Shown: positions 1 to 9,400, counted from the first letter of the stretch. The stretch: 64,000 nt of DNA from Rathayibacter sp. SD072 (GCF_017355185.1 NZ_JADILJ010000012.1:19697-83696), one strand, 5' to 3'. The notes: generated by a model not told the origin, from the letters alone. Numbers and translations: made by a program.

Positions 1-1
1 C

Positions 2-241
2 CTCGGCCGGATGCTCGTCGAGATCAACGACGCGTTCCCGCGCAACGTCTCGGGCCTCGTCCTGCGCGAGAACTCGCGCCACCGCGAGGAGAACTTCCGC
101 GAGCACGAGGAGATCGTCGACGCCTTCGTCGCGGGCGACCACGACCGCGCGGCCGGCATCATGCGCGAGCACGTGCTGCGCGCCGGCGAGCACCTCGCCC
201 ACTGGTACGAGCGCCGCTCCTCCACGGTGTTCACGGGCTGA
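2..241 (+). CDS. GntR-family regulator, C-terminal fragment (FCD domain)
   Basis: This is the 3' end of a gene that begins before the window. The visible ~79 residues hold the last helices of an FCD ligand-binding domain: the pattern EHEEIVDAFVAGDHDRAAGI followed by MREHV is the usual EH-I-A-GD-A-H signature, in which the final His helps bind metal or ligand in the FadR/GntR subfamily. The DNA-binding half is outside the window, so target and ligand cannot be judged. It ends about 170 bases before the PhzF-like gene on the same strand. Confidence 0.8.
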   Translation, partial: LGRMLVEINDAFPRNVSGLVLRENSRHREENFREHEEIVDAFVAGDHDRAAGIMREHVLRAGEHLAHWYERRSSTVFTG

Positions 242-409
242 CGCCTCCGTTCACGGGCTGACGGCTCCGAGACCGCCCGGGCGTCGACCAGTCGAAGACG
301 GTCGACGGCGCCGATGCGCGGCGGCAGATCGCTACGGATCGGAACCCGCGGGCCGCGCACTCCGCATCGGCCCTACCGCGCTGCCCCGGGATCCGCCACG
401 GTGGACCCC

Positions 410-1252
410 GTGACCGAGATCCTCCGCCTCGCCGCCTTCCCCGCGACTCCCGACGGCGGCAACCCCGCCGGCGTCGTGCTCGACGCCTCCGCCCTCGACG
501 ACGCCGCGATGCAGGCGATCGCCGCCGACGTCGGGTACGCCGAGACGGCCTTCGCGACCGAGCGCACCGGAGAGCGGCGGTTCCGGATGCGCTACTTCTC
601 GCCCGTCGCCGAGGTGCCGTTCTGCGGCCACGCGACGATCGCGACCGCGGTGGCGCTGGCGGAGCGGGACGGAGCCGGCCCGTTCGTCTTCGACACCCCC
701 GTCGGCGAGGTCGCGATCGCGACCCGCGTCGAGGACGGCGCACTGCTCGCCGCCTTCACGAGCGTCGAGCCCCGGGTCGTCCCCCTGCCGGACGCCGACA
801 CGGACGCGATCCTGGCACTGCTGGCCCTGGACCGCACCGCGCTGGACGCGCGCTTCGCGCCGGCCGAGGCGTTCGCCGGCAACCGGCATCCGATCCTCGT
901 GCTCGAGAGCGCCGCGGTCTTCGACGGGTTCTCGTTCGAACCGGCGGCGATGCGTGCGCTCATGGACTCGCGCGGCTGGAGCGGCACGGTCACGATCGCG
1001 CGCGCCCTGCCGGACGGCGCGTTCGAGACCCGGAACCTCTTCCCGGTCGGCACCCTGGCCGAGGACCCCGCCACCGGGTCGGCGGCCGCCGCGCTCGGCG
1101 GCTGGCTGCGCGCGATCGGCGCCGTCGCCCCTCCAGCGCGCGTCGTCGTGCACCAGGGCCGCCACGTCGGCCGGCCGAGCGTTCTGCTCGTCGACGTCCC
1201 CGCCTCCGGAGGCGTCACGGTGAGCGGCACGGCGCACGCGATCCAGGCGTAG
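410..1252 (+). CDS. PhzF-family phenazine biosynthesis-like isomerase
   Basis: A PhzF/diaminopimelate-epimerase-fold protein of about 280 residues, the normal family length. Residues 17-21 read GNPAG, Glu45 in YAETAF matches the catalytic acid of PhzF, the middle has PFCGHATIA, and the C-terminal half has EDPATGSAAAALGG. Family members isomerise or cyclise small hydroxy acids; no other phenazine genes are present, so this is a generic member of unknown substrate. GTG at 410 is preferred because the family starts directly with the first beta strand; GTG at 401 is in frame and also possible. The open frame extends further upstream without family similarity. Confidence 0.85.
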   Translation: MTEILRLAAFPATPDGGNPAGVVLDASALDDAAMQAIAADVGYAETAFATERTGERRFRMRYFSPVAEVPFCGHATIATAVALAERDGAGPFVFDTPVGEVAIATRVEDGALLAAFTSVEPRVVPLPDADTDAILALLALDRTALDARFAPAEAFAGNRHPILVLESAAVFDGFSFEPAAMRALMDSRGWSGTVTIARALPDGAFETRNLFPVGTLAEDPATGSAAAALGGWLRAIGAVAPPARVVVHQGRHVGRPSVLLVDVPASGGVTVSGTAHAIQA

Positions 1253-1332
1253 CCGGCCTCGTCGGCGCGCCACCCCGCCGCTAGTGTGAGCCGCGCGCCG
1301 ACCCCGCGGCGCCCCCTCGAGGAAGGCCCGCC

Positions 1333-1755
1333 GTGGTCCCCGACATCAACCCCTGGGCCGTCGCCCTCGCCACCCTCTCGACGATGATCGTCGGCTCGGT
1401 CTGGTACACCCCGAAGGTCTTCGGCACGCTCTGGATGCGCCTCACCGGCATCACCGACGAGAGCATGCGGACCCGCAGCGCGGTGGTGCCGATCCTGGTG
1501 ACGCTCGTCGTCAGCCTCGTCACCGCCCTGGTCCTGGCCGGCTGCGTCGACATCGCCCACGCCTTCTACGGCGGCAGCTGGTTCGCGAACTCCCTGATCA
1601 CCGGACTGTTCCTCTTCGTCGGCTTCACCGCGGCCCGGATGATCACGCACGACGCCTTCGAGGGCCGCCCCGCGAAACTGACGATCCTGAACGTGACGCA
1701 CGAGCTCGTGACGATCCTGGTGATGTCGGTGATCATCGGCCTGCTGCCGGCGTGA
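1333..1755 (+). CDS. DUF1761 family membrane protein
   Basis: A 140-residue integral membrane protein. It starts with NPWAVALATLSTMIVGSVWY, the first helix and WY motif typical of DUF1761, followed by a WMRLTGI segment and three further hydrophobic helices. The GTG start is preceded by GAGGAAGG at a good distance. Its stop overlaps the start of the next gene by four bases (GTGA), so the two are probably translated together. The family function is unknown. Confidence 0.8.
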   Translation: MVPDINPWAVALATLSTMIVGSVWYTPKVFGTLWMRLTGITDESMRTRSAVVPILVTLVVSLVTALVLAGCVDIAHAFYGGSWFANSLITGLFLFVGFTAARMITHDAFEGRPAKLTILNVTHELVTILVMSVIIGLLPA

Positions 1756-2135
1756 GTCCGCGCTCAGCTGCCCGGAACGGCTCCCGACACGCCGCGAGAA
1801 CGCGCCTTCTCGGGCGACTCGGCGCGCGGGCCGGAGTGGCGACCGCTCTGGTGCTCGCGCTGGCGGGCTGTGCGCCCGGCCTCTCCGCATCCGCGACCGA
1901 CGCCTGCAATCATCACGCCGACTGGGTGAGCGGGGGGCGGCTGGAGGAGCGGCGCGATCGCAGCGTCGAGACCATCGCGAAGCTGCTGACGGGCGAGGAT
2001 CCGGCCGAGTTCCGGAGCGCGTCGGCCGCGATGACGGCGGCGCTCGACTCCGATGACGAGGCCGGCTCCGCCACCGCGTCGGCCGCCTTCGCGGACGCCT
2101 GCCGCGACAACGGATGGGAGCCTCCGGAGGGCTGA
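1752..2135 (+). CDS. Putative lipoprotein, small
   Basis: A 127-residue protein with a basic N terminus, a hydrophobic stretch (VATALVLALAGC) ending in a lipobox cysteine, then a mature part of about 85 residues rich in acidic helices (ADWVSGGRLEERRDRSVETI). It should be an exported, lipid-anchored protein. The GTG start overlaps the DUF1761 stop. No known domain recognised. An earlier signal start inside the Arg-rich leader is possible. Confidence 0.65.
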   Translation: MSPRSAARNGSRHAARTRLLGRLGARAGVATALVLALAGCAPGLSASATDACNHHADWVSGGRLEERRDRSVETIAKLLTGEDPAEFRSASAAMTAALDSDDEAGSATASAAFADACRDNGWEPPEG

Positions 2136-2162
2136 CGCCGACGGTCCGACGAACGGGCACGC

Positions 2163-2362
2163 GGGTCTCGATACGCGCCTGCGGCGCTGCTCGACCAGCA
2201 AGGGGGCGCCGCTGCGCGCGCTCGATCAGCAAGGGGTGCCGCTGCTCAGCCACTCGACCAGCGAAGCGGCCGACGCGCGGCTGATCGACCAGCAGGGATC
2301 CACTCCCGAGCCCGATCGCCCCTGCTGATCGAGTAGGCCGCGCAGCGGTCGTATCGAGATCC
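2163..2362. repeat. Cluster of ~40-nt intergenic hairpin repeats (Tcgatacg family)
   Basis: The interval between the lipoprotein and the NYN gene is filled with copies of the window-wide hairpin repeat. A forward copy (TCTCGATACGC, GC-rich stem, GCTCGACCAGCA) lies at 2165-2202, partial forward fragments at 2208-2298, and a reverse copy (CTGCTGATCGAGTAGG to TATCGAGATC) at 2322-2361. No gene is seen here. Confidence 0.8.
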
Positions 2363-2431
2363 CCCCACCGATCCCCGCCAGCGCCGGAAGGGGGGTCGGA
2401 TCGCCGCCAGACGACCTGCCAGGCTCGGGGC

Positions 2432-3208
2432 ATGAGCACCCCCAGCGATCTGCTCGCCGTCCTCGTCGACGCCGACAACGTCCCTCCGTCCCGGATCGGA
2501 GCCGTCCTCGCGGAGGTCGCTCGCTTCGGCACGGCCTCGGTGAAGAGGGTCTACGGCGACTGGACGAGCACGCAGCTCACCAGCTGGAAGACCGCGGCGA
2601 GCGAGCACGTCATCCAGCCCATGCAGCAGTTCGCGCACACCAAGGGCAAGAACTCGACGGACAGCGCGCTCATCATCGACGCGATGGACCTGCTCTACAC
2701 GGGCCGCTTCCAGGGATTCTGCATCGTCTCGTCGGACAGCGACTTCACCCGACTCGCGTCCCGGATCCGCGAGCAGGGGATCACCGTCTACGGCTTCGGG
2801 GAGCGCAAGACGCCGACGTCCTTCCGCAACGCCTGCGACCAGTTCACCTACCTCGAGGTCCTCGAGGTCATGGACGGCGATGTGACCGCCGTCGCCTCGA
2901 CACCGGAGCGGCCGGTGACGTCGTCACCCCGAGACGACCCGCGTCTCATCGAGGGGCTCCGGAACAGCGTGAGCACCGCGTCGTCCGAGGACGGATGGGC
3001 GAGCCTCAGCGCCGTGGGGCAGCTCCTGCGCAAGTGGCGATCGGACTTCGACTCCCGCAACTGGGGCTACGCGAAGCTGTCGGAACTCGTCCGCGCCACG
3101 GGGCAGTTCACGGTCGAGTCGACGGCGACGGGGCACCGAGTCCGCACGGGAGTCACCTCTCCGGCACGATCCCGTCGCGAGACGGCAGGACGCGGCGCCG
3201 GCACCTGA
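2432..3208 (+). CDS. NYN domain protein with C-terminal OST-HTH/LOTUS domain
   Basis: A 258-residue protein. Residues ~8-150 form a NYN (PIN-like) nuclease domain: LVDADNVPP with the first acidic metal ligand, KNSTDSALIIDAMDLLY in the middle and VSSDSDFTRLASRIREQG at the end, so the acidic metal-site residues are intact. The C-terminal ~80 residues (DGWASLSAVGQLLRKW to YAKLSELVRATGQF) match the LOTUS/OST-HTH fold, which binds RNA or G-rich nucleic acid. The inferred activity is metal-dependent RNA cleavage. It stands alone, flanked by repeats. Confidence 0.85.
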   Translation: MSTPSDLLAVLVDADNVPPSRIGAVLAEVARFGTASVKRVYGDWTSTQLTSWKTAASEHVIQPMQQFAHTKGKNSTDSALIIDAMDLLYTGRFQGFCIVSSDSDFTRLASRIREQGITVYGFGERKTPTSFRNACDQFTYLEVLEVMDGDVTAVASTPERPVTSSPRDDPRLIEGLRNSVSTASSEDGWASLSAVGQLLRKWRSDFDSRNWGYAKLSELVRATGQFTVESTATGHRVRTGVTSPARSRRETAGRGAGT

Positions 3209-3256
3209 TCGCCTCCCCGTCCCCGAGCGGGCTCTCAGCACGGGACTCCCCGAACG

Positions 3257-3326
3257 ACGAGACGTCCCCGTGCCGTCGAGGCGTCCCGCTGCTGCGGGCT
3301 GTCTCGACGGTCCGAGGACGTCTCGT
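3257..3326. repeat. 70-nt quasi-palindrome with symmetric internal loops
   Basis: Three perfect arm pairs are nested around one centre: ACGAGACGTCC (3257-3267) with GGACGTCTCGT (3316-3326); CCGTCGAG (3273-3280) with CTCGACGG (3303-3310); CCCGC (3285-3289) with GCGGG (3294-3298). The unpaired stretches match in length on both sides (5 and 4 nt). It lies between the convergent NYN and tctA genes and could act as a two-way terminator. Confidence 0.75.
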
Positions 3327-3333
3327 GGGGGCA

Positions 3334-3375
3334 CATCTCGAGACGCCGCTCCGCGGCTGCTCGACCAGCGGAGGG
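3334..3375. repeat. Intergenic hairpin repeat copy
   Basis: A single forward copy (ATCTCGAGACGCCGC, then CGGCTGCTCGACCAGC) of the ~40-nt hairpin family, ending directly against the tctA stop codon. Confidence 0.75.
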
Positions 3376-5037
3376 CTACTTCTTCCGGCGCGAGTCCTTC
3401 GGCACCGTCCGGATCCCGGTCGTCCCCGTCACCTGGTTCACGCCCGTCGTGTCGATGTCGGTCGGCCGCTCGCCCGGGCGGTAGGCGGTGTCGACCGCCG
3501 ACTGCACCGACTCGTCGACGACCGTCGCCGCGGCGATCGCCCGCTCCATCCGGCTCTGGCGCGAGCGGAGGTAGAGGCCGAGCGCGATGATCACGATCAG
3601 CGCGAGGTACGCGAACGCCGCGAACGGGCGGGTGACCAGCGCCGTCAGGTCGCCCTGCGAGAGCTGCAGCGCCCGGCGCAGCTGTGCCTCCGCCATCGGG
3701 CCGAGGATCAGCCCGATCACGAGCGGCGCCACCGGGTAGCCGAAGCGGCGGAGGAAGTAGCCCACCACTCCCACGACCAGCAGGATCACGATGTCGACCG
3801 TCGAGAAGTTGACGGCGTACGCGCCCAGCACCGCGAAGGTCAGGATGCCCGCGTAGAGGTACGGACGCGGGATCTGCAGCAGCTTCACCCACATGCCCAC
3901 CAGCGGCAGGTTGAGCACCAGCAGCATCACGTTGCCGATGTAGAGGCTCGCGATCAGCGCCCACACGAGGCCCGGCTGGTTCGTGAACAGCTGCGGTCCC
4001 GGCTGGATGCCGTAGCTCTGGAACGCCGAGAGGATGATCGCGGCGGTCGCGGTCGTCGGCAGTCCCAGGGTCAGCAGCGGCACGAGCACGCCCGCCGCCG
4101 CCGCGTTGTTCGCCGACTCCGGACCGGCCACGCCCTCGATGGCCCCGCGGCCGAACTCGTGCTTGTGCTTCGAGAGCTTGCGCTCGGTCGCGTACGACAG
4201 GAACGTCGCCACATCCGCGCCGCCGGCCGGGATCGTGCCGATCGGGAAGCCGATCGCGGTGCCGCGCAGCCACGGCTTCCACGAGCGCTTGAAGTCGTCG
4301 CGGGTCATCCAGCTGCGCCATCCGCGGGTCACGGGGATCACCTGGATGCCGCCGTGCCGCATCCGCGACGCCACGTAGAGCGTCTCGCCGACCGCGAAGA
4401 GGCCGACCGCCACGAGCACCACGTCGATGCCGTCGGCCAGCGGCAGCAGGCCGAACGTGTAGCGCTGCTGGCCCGAGAGGATCTCGGTGCCGACCAGGCC
4501 GACGAAGAGGCCCAGGCCCAGCGAGCTGAGGCCGCGCCAGACGGAGGAGCCCAGCAGGGCGCCGACGGTGATGAACGCGATGACCATGAGCGCCACGTAG
4601 TCGGCGGGAGCCAGGTTCACGGCCCAGGCCGCGATGGTCGGGGCGAGGAGGGTGAGCAGCACCGTGGCGACGGTGCCGGCCACGAACGAGCCGAGGGCCG
4701 CCGTGGCGAGGGCCGCGGCTCCGCGCCCCATCTTCGCCATCTTGTTGCCCTCGAGCGCGGTGACGATCGAGGCCGACTCCCCCGGCGTGTTCAGCAGGAT
4801 GCTCGTGGTCGAGCCGCCGTACATGCCGCCGTAGTAGATGCCGGCGAAGGTGATCAGCGCCGCGGTGGGGTCGAGCGTGTAGGTCAGGGGCAGCAGCAGC
4901 GCCACCGTCATGGCCGGGCCGATGCCGGGCAGCACGCCGACGGCGGTGCCGACCAGCACGCCCAGGAACGCGAAGATCAGGTACTCGGGCTGCGCGGCGA
5001 TCGCGAAGCCCTCGAGCAGTGCCGAGATGTTGTCCAC
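3376..5037 (-). CDS. tctA: Tripartite tricarboxylate transporter, large membrane subunit TctA
   Basis: A 553-residue polytopic membrane protein of the TctA family. Near the N terminus is [20 protein letters not shown], the family's first signature, followed by [22 protein letters not shown]. Eleven or twelve hydrophobic helices follow and the last ~60 residues are a soluble tail. With TctB it forms the channel of a secondary transporter that takes a carboxylate from the binding protein TctC, driven by an ion gradient. The GTG start has GGAGG five bases upstream and begins one base after the tctB stop. Confidence 0.93.
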   Translation of the reverse strand: MDNISALLEGFAIAAQPEYLIFAFLGVLVGTAVGVLPGIGPAMTVALLLPLTYTLDPTAALITFAGIYYGGMYGGSTTSILLNTPGESASIVTALEGNKMAKMGRGAAALATAALGSFVAGTVATVLLTLLAPTIAAWAVNLAPADYVALMVIAFITVGALLGSSVWRGLSSLGLGLFVGLVGTEILSGQQRYTFGLLPLADGIDVVLVAVGLFAVGETLYVASRMRHGGIQVIPVTRGWRSWMTRDDFKRSWKPWLRGTAIGFPIGTIPAGGADVATFLSYATERKLSKHKHEFGRGAIEGVAGPESANNAAAAGVLVPLLTLGLPTTATAAIILSAFQSYGIQPGPQLFTNQPGLVWALIASLYIGNVMLLVLNLPLVGMWVKLLQIPRPYLYAGILTFAVLGAYAVNFSTVDIVILLVVGVVGYFLRRFGYPVAPLVIGLILGPMAEAQLRRALQLSQGDLTALVTRPFAAFAYLALIVIIALGLYLRSRQSRMERAIAAATVVDESVQSAVDTAYRPGERPTDIDTTGVNQVTGTTGIRTVPKDSRRKK

Positions 5038-5038
5038 G

Positions 5039-5602
5039 TCAGCCTCCGATCGCGTCGAGGACGGGCTGCAGCCAGCCCAGCAGCGGACCCAGCGGCAGCG
5101 AGAGCCCGAGCAGACCGCCGAAGACGATCTGCACGACCAGGCCCAGCGCCAGGCCGACGAGGATCGCGACCCACCACTTCTTCGCGCCCAGCGACCACGC
5201 CACTCCGCCGAAGAGCACGGCCGCGGCGAGCGCCCAGCCGATCAGGTCGACGAGGACGATGTGCGCGATGACGAAGGCGACGAGCTTGCCGAGGGTGACC
5301 CAGTCGGTCTTCGCCGTGGAGTCGATGTCCTCGCCCTCCTCCTGCGGGCCGAGGCGGCCGCGGAGGACGTCGATCAGCACCATGACCGCCGAGAAGGTGA
5401 GGATGCCGCTGACCAGGAACGGGAAGACCCGCGGGCCGACCTGCGAGCCGGCGCCGGGAGCGCGGATCGAGAACGCGCCGACGAAGACGAAGATCCCCAG
5501 CGCGACGGCGAGCACCGCGAAGACCAGCTCGCCGATCAGGCGGCCCCGGTCGGCGCGGGCCGCGTCCGTCCCCGGGGCCACCGGAGGAGCGGAGGTCGAC
5601 AT
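5039..5602 (-). CDS. tctB: Tripartite tricarboxylate transporter, small membrane subunit TctB
   Basis: A 187-residue protein with four predicted membrane helices ([80 protein letters not shown]) and the PRVFP segment typical of TctB. Its ATG overlaps the tctC stop by one base (TGATG), so C, B and A form one operon. The open frame continues upstream into tctC but the family start is this ATG. Confidence 0.9.
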   Translation of the reverse strand: MSTSAPPVAPGTDAARADRGRLIGELVFAVLAVALGIFVFVGAFSIRAPGAGSQVGPRVFPFLVSGILTFSAVMVLIDVLRGRLGPQEEGEDIDSTAKTDWVTLGKLVAFVIAHIVLVDLIGWALAAAVLFGGVAWSLGAKKWWVAILVGLALGLVVQIVFGGLLGLSLPLGPLLGWLQPVLDAIGG

Positions 5603-6606
5603 CAGTCGACCAGCCCGATGTTCTTCAGCGTCGCGCCGACCTCGGTGATGTCGCTCTCGAGGAAGTCGCCGAACTCGTCGCCGGTGAGGAACGCGTCGGT
5701 CCAGCCGCGGGTCGCGAGCTCCTCGGTCCACGCCTCGGTGCCGTGCAGCTCGGTGACGAGGTCCGTGAGGGCCGCGGTCTCCTCCTCCGTGATGTCGGAG
5801 GGGGCCAGCACGCCGCGCCAGTTGGTGAGGGTCACGTCGTAGCCGGCCTCGGTCATGGTCTCGACGTCCGGCAGCGATTCGACGGGCTCGGCCGACGAGA
5901 CGGCGAGGGCGCGCATAGTGCCGGCCTCGATGTGCTCGAGGAACTCGCCCACGCCGGAGATGCCGGCGCCCACGTTGTTGCCGAGGATCAGCGAGACGGC
6001 CTCGCCGCCGCCCGAGTTCGGGATGTAGTTGAGCTTCTCGGCGATCTCGTCGCCCGACAGGCCGGCCGACTCGAGGAGCAGGCCCGCGAGGATGTGGTCG
6101 GCGCCGCCCGCGGAGCCGCCGGTGACGGTGATCTCCTGGCCCTTGTCGACGATGTCGTCGGCGAGGTCCTCGAGGGTCTCGTACTCGGAGTCGGCCGGCA
6201 CGACGATGACGAGCGACTCCTCGGTGAGGCGGGCGATCGGAGTGGTGTCCTCCATCCGCACGTCGGCGGCGTTGGTCTCGACCGCGCCCACCATGACGAG
6301 GCCGGTGACCATCAGCGTGTTGGGGTCCTTCTCGTTGGCGAGGGACGCGAGGCCGACGGTGCCGCCCGCACCGCCGACGTTGGTGACGGGGGCCGAGCCG
6401 ACGAGCTTCTCGGCGGTCAGGAGCTGCGACATGGCGCGGCCGGTCTGGTCCCAGCCGCCGCCCGGGTCGGCGGGGACGATGATCTGGAGCGACTCGACGG
6501 CACCGCCGGCGGCGGGCTCCGAGGCGGTCTCGGTGCCTCCGGACGAGCAGGCGGTGAGGGCGAGGGTCGAGGCGGCGAGCACGACGAGGAAGGGCTTGGA
6601 TCGCAT
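5602..6606 (-). CDS. tctC: Tripartite tricarboxylate transporter substrate-binding protein TctC (lipoprotein)
   Basis: A 334-residue extracytoplasmic binding protein. The N terminus has a signal peptide ending in TLALTACSSGG, a lipobox. The mature part shows the TctC/Bug pattern: IIVPADPGGGWDQTGRAMSQ, then VTNVGGAGGTVGLASL and TGGSAGGADHILAGLLLE. It captures a small carboxylate outside the membrane and passes it to TctAB; the substrate cannot be read from sequence. AAAGGAG lies upstream of the ATG. It faces a CitA/CitB-type sensor pair across ~220 bases, a common arrangement for control of Tct transporters. Confidence 0.93.
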   Translation of the reverse strand: MRSKPFLVVLAASTLALTACSSGGTETASEPAAGGAVESLQIIVPADPGGGWDQTGRAMSQLLTAEKLVGSAPVTNVGGAGGTVGLASLANEKDPNTLMVTGLVMVGAVETNAADVRMEDTTPIARLTEESLVIVVPADSEYETLEDLADDIVDKGQEITVTGGSAGGADHILAGLLLESAGLSGDEIAEKLNYIPNSGGGEAVSLILGNNVGAGISGVGEFLEHIEAGTMRALAVSSAEPVESLPDVETMTEAGYDVTLTNWRGVLAPSDITEEETAALTDLVTELHGTEAWTEELATRGWTDAFLTGDEFGDFLESDITEVGATLKNIGLVD

Positions 6607-6706
6607 GGTTCTTTCTCTCCTTTGAGAACTCCCGAGTGCGAGATCGGGTGGATGCGCCGCTGCGGCGCGCGAGACAGAACCTAATGACGCGGACGAGTCG
6701 GCCGCG

Positions 6707-6739
6707 GCTTCGGTAACTAAGAGCGGGCTTTCGTAACTA
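6707..6739. promoter_or_regulatory. Tandem direct repeats, candidate response-regulator sites
   Basis: GCTTCGGTAACTA (6707-6719) and GCTTTCGTAACTA (6727-6739) are near-identical direct repeats exactly 20 bases apart, about two helical turns. They lie between tctC and the sensor kinase gene, ~100 bases from the tctC start. Such spacing fits binding of a response-regulator dimer of the CitB/DcuR class to one face of DNA. The remainder of the interval holds only a partial hairpin repeat near 6756. Confidence 0.55.
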
Positions 6740-6825
6740 TTGGTCGGGAGCCGCGGGTCTCGATCCGGTCGCGGAGCGACGCGGCACGTCCCGTGGCGCG
6801 TCATGATGGGCGGGTGGTTCGGGCA

Positions 6826-8439
6826 ATGTCGCTTCGGGTACAGCTCCTGCTCCTGCAGGCGCTGATCGTCGCCGTCGCCGTCGTCGCGACCGGACTCGTC
6901 GCCGGATCGCTGCAGGAGCGCTCGCTGCGCTCCTCCTACCTCGACCGCATGACCGGCGTCGCGCGCTCGGTCGCGAACCTGCCGGCGATCACCGAGGCCT
7001 TCGACGACGAGGACCCCTCGATCGTGATCCAGCCGATCGCCGAGGTGATCCGGGAGGCGTCGGACGTCACCTACGTCGTCGTGACCGACCGCACGGGCGT
7101 GCGCTTCTCGCATCCCGACACCGAGCGGATCGGCGAGCGCGTCTCGACCGACCCGTCGGTGCCGCTCGCCGGGCAGACCTTCGTCGGCACGCAGACCGGC
7201 ACGCTCGGGGAGTCGTGGCGGGTCAAGGTGCCGGTGTTCGGCTCCGACGGCGAGGTGATCGGCACGGCCTCGGTCGGGATCCTCGAGTCGGCACTGCGGA
7301 AGGACTTCCTCGGGCACCTGAGCTGGCTGCTCTGGGCCATGGCGGGGGCCGCGGTGCTCGGGATCTTCGGGGCCGCCTGGGTCACCGCGATCATCCGCCG
7401 CCGGATCTTCCGCCTCGAGCCCGAGGAGATCGCGTCGCTCGTGACGCAGCAGGAGACGATGCTGCACCGGCTCTCGGAGGGCGTGGTGACGGTCGACGCG
7501 AGCGGGCGGATCGTGCTGGTCAACGACGCGGCGACCGCGCTGCTGGGCTGGTCCCCGGATCCGACCCAGCCTCCTCCGCTGGCGCGCGACGTGCTCGAGC
7601 CGTCGCTGCTCGAGGTGCTCGAGTCGGGCGAGCGCGAGGGCCGGCTGGTCCTCGCGGGCGAGCGGATCCTGATCGCGCGCGGCACCGGCACCCGCCGCGG
7701 CGATCGCACGGTCGGCGCGACCCTCCTGCTCCGCGACCACACCGAGCTGCACCAGCTGATGCAGGACACCGACGGCGCGCAGTCGCTCGCCGCCGGCCTG
7801 CGCGCTCAGGCCCACGAGTTCGCGAACACCATGCACGTCGTCTCCGGGCTGCTGGAGCTCGACTGCGTCGACGAGGCGCGCGCGTTCATCGCGCGGCTCG
7901 GCAGCGGGGGGCCGCTCGGAGTCGGCGGCGCGATCGCGCCCGAGATGCTGATGGAGGATCCGGAGCTCACGGCGCTGCTGATGGTCAAGAGCGCCCACGC
8001 GCGCGAGCTGCGGATCGACCTCGCCGTCTCCGCGACTCCCGAGGCCGAGTCCCTCGCCGGACGCCTGCCCTCGACCCTGCGCGACGACGTCGTCACCGTG
8101 GTGGGCAACCTCGTGGACAACGCCCTCGAGGCCTGCTCGGCCGGGCACCGCGTGCGCGTGCAGTTCTCGATCGACGCGGGCGACCTCGTCATCGAGGTCG
8201 ATGACGACGGAGTGGGGATCCCGCCGGAGCAGCGCGAGCAGGTCTTCGAGGAGGGCGTGTCGTCCAAGGGCGGCCGCGATTCCGGGGTGCGCGTGCACGG
8301 CCGCGGCATCGGCCTCGCGCTCGTGCGCCGGGTCGCGCAGCGCAACCGGGGCGCGGTCGCGGCCGGGGCGTCGGAGTGGGGAGGGGCGCGTCTCACCGCG
8401 CGCCTGCACCTCCCGCCCGTGGCCGTGGGGGTGTCGTGA
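6826..8439 (+). CDS. CitA/DcuS-type sensor histidine kinase
   Basis: A ~537-residue membrane kinase. A first helix (LLLLQALIVAVAVVATGLVAG) is followed by an extracytoplasmic CitA-like sensor domain with TDRTGVRFSHPDTERIGERV, a signature of di/tricarboxylate sensors. A second helix follows (residues ~165-190), then a PAS domain, a phosphoacceptor box LRAQAHEFANTMHVVSGLLE with His330, and an HATPase domain (NLVDNALEA; DDGVGIPPEQ; GRGIGLALV). ATG at 6826 is chosen because the helix starts right after it; GTG at 6814 and 6793 are in frame. It overlaps the response-regulator gene and faces tctCBA, so it probably senses the transported carboxylate. Confidence 0.88.
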   Translation: MSLRVQLLLLQALIVAVAVVATGLVAGSLQERSLRSSYLDRMTGVARSVANLPAITEAFDDEDPSIVIQPIAEVIREASDVTYVVVTDRTGVRFSHPDTERIGERVSTDPSVPLAGQTFVGTQTGTLGESWRVKVPVFGSDGEVIGTASVGILESALRKDFLGHLSWLLWAMAGAAVLGIFGAAWVTAIIRRRIFRLEPEEIASLVTQQETMLHRLSEGVVTVDASGRIVLVNDAATALLGWSPDPTQPPPLARDVLEPSLLEVLESGEREGRLVLAGERILIARGTGTRRGDRTVGATLLLRDHTELHQLMQDTDGAQSLAAGLRAQAHEFANTMHVVSGLLELDCVDEARAFIARLGSGGPLGVGGAIAPEMLMEDPELTALLMVKSAHARELRIDLAVSATPEAESLAGRLPSTLRDDVVTVVGNLVDNALEACSAGHRVRVQFSIDAGDLVIEVDDDGVGIPPEQREQVFEEGVSSKGGRDSGVRVHGRGIGLALVRRVAQRNRGAVAAGASEWGGARLTARLHLPPVAVGVS

Positions 8440-9107
8440 CCGCCCCGCTGTCGGTCGTCATCGTCGACGACGACTCCGCCATCGCCGCCCTGCACGAGCG
8501 CTTCGTCGCCGCGCATCCGGGCTTCGAGGTGCGGGAGGTGGCGGGAGACGGACCGTCGGCCGTCGCCGCGATCCAGGCGCACCACCCCGACGTGGTGCTG
8601 CTCGACTTCCACCTGCCCGGCTTCTCGGGGCTCGACGTGCTGCGCGCGGTGCGGGCGACGGCGGGGCCGCAGCCCGACTTCATCGCGGTCACGGCGGTGC
8701 GGGATGTGGAGAGCGTGCGCGCGGCTCGAGCGGCCGGGGTGCACCACTACCTCGTGAAGCCGTTCAGCGCGACGGCGCTGCGGAACCGGCTGGACGAGGT
8801 GGCGCACGACCGGCGGTTGTTCGAGGGGGCGGCGGGGCTGCACCAGGACGAGATCGACGTGCTCTTCACCTCGGGCGCGCGGGCGCAGGCGCTGCCGAAG
8901 GGGCTGAGCACCGAGACGCTCGCCTCCGTGCAGGGGGCGCTGCGTCCGGATGCGGACGCGTCGGCCACCGAGGTCAGCGTCGCGGTCGGCATCTCACGGG
9001 TGAGCGCGCGGCGCTACCTCGAGCACCTGGTGGCGTCGGGCCGCGCGGCGCGGACGCTCCGCTACTCCACGGGGCGCCCGTCGAGCGTGTACACGCTGGT
9101 GGAGTGA
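8436..9107 (+). CDS. CitB/DcuR-type response regulator
   Basis: A 223-residue response regulator starting at GTG that overlaps the kinase stop (GTGA). The receiver domain has VIVDDD, phospho-acceptor Asp57 in DVVLLDFHLPG and the conserved Lys in HHYLVKPF. The C-terminal part (residues ~155-223) is a winged-HTH-like domain, SATEVSVAVGISRVSARRYL then LVASGRAARTLRYSTGRP, typical of the CitB/DcuR/MalR subfamily. It should activate tctCBA; direct repeats at 6707-6739 are the candidate site. Confidence 0.88.
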   Translation: MTAPLSVVIVDDDSAIAALHERFVAAHPGFEVREVAGDGPSAVAAIQAHHPDVVLLDFHLPGFSGLDVLRAVRATAGPQPDFIAVTAVRDVESVRAARAAGVHHYLVKPFSATALRNRLDEVAHDRRLFEGAAGLHQDEIDVLFTSGARAQALPKGLSTETLASVQGALRPDADASATEVSVAVGISRVSARRYLEHLVASGRAARTLRYSTGRPSSVYTLVE

Positions 9108-9132
9108 CCGGGCGTCCGGATCCCGCGGATCT

Positions 9133-9395
9133 CCCTACGCCACTGTGCGGCTACTCGATCAGCGAGACGCGCGCGAATCGGGCCCTGCGCCTCCGTCAGC
9201 GCCCGGTTCGCGACCACTCGCCGCACCAGGGCTCGCTGAGTCGGCCCGAAACGGAGCCCACGGAGACGGCAGGCCCCACCCGGCGACGACTCGCCCGCCC
9301 CCGGCTGGTCGAGGAGCACCGCAGGCGCGTATCGAGACCCCCCGGGACACGCGGATCTCGATACGCCCGCTCCGCGGGCTACTCGATCAACAGAG
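9133..9395. repeat. Intergenic hairpin repeats, three copies
   Basis: The space between the convergent response-regulator and LacI genes holds a partial copy (GCGGCTACTCGATCAGC) near 9145-9165, a reverse copy (CTGGTCGAGGAGCACCGCAG to TATCGAGACC) at 9304-9340 and a complete forward copy (GATCTCGATACGCCCGCT to CTACTCGATCAACAG) at 9354-9393. No gene is seen in the ~290 bases. Confidence 0.8.
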
Positions 9396-9400
9396 GAGCC

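Noticed and set aside
401..412. PhzF-like gene as part of a phenazine cluster
   Set aside because: No phzA-G type neighbours; PhzF-fold proteins are common stand-alone enzymes.
592..2532. Very long open frame on the minus strand opposite PhzF, DUF1761 and lipoprotein genes
   Set aside because: Arg/Pro/Ala-rich translation with no family pattern; a product of high-GC antisense frames. Similar frames occur opposite most genes here.
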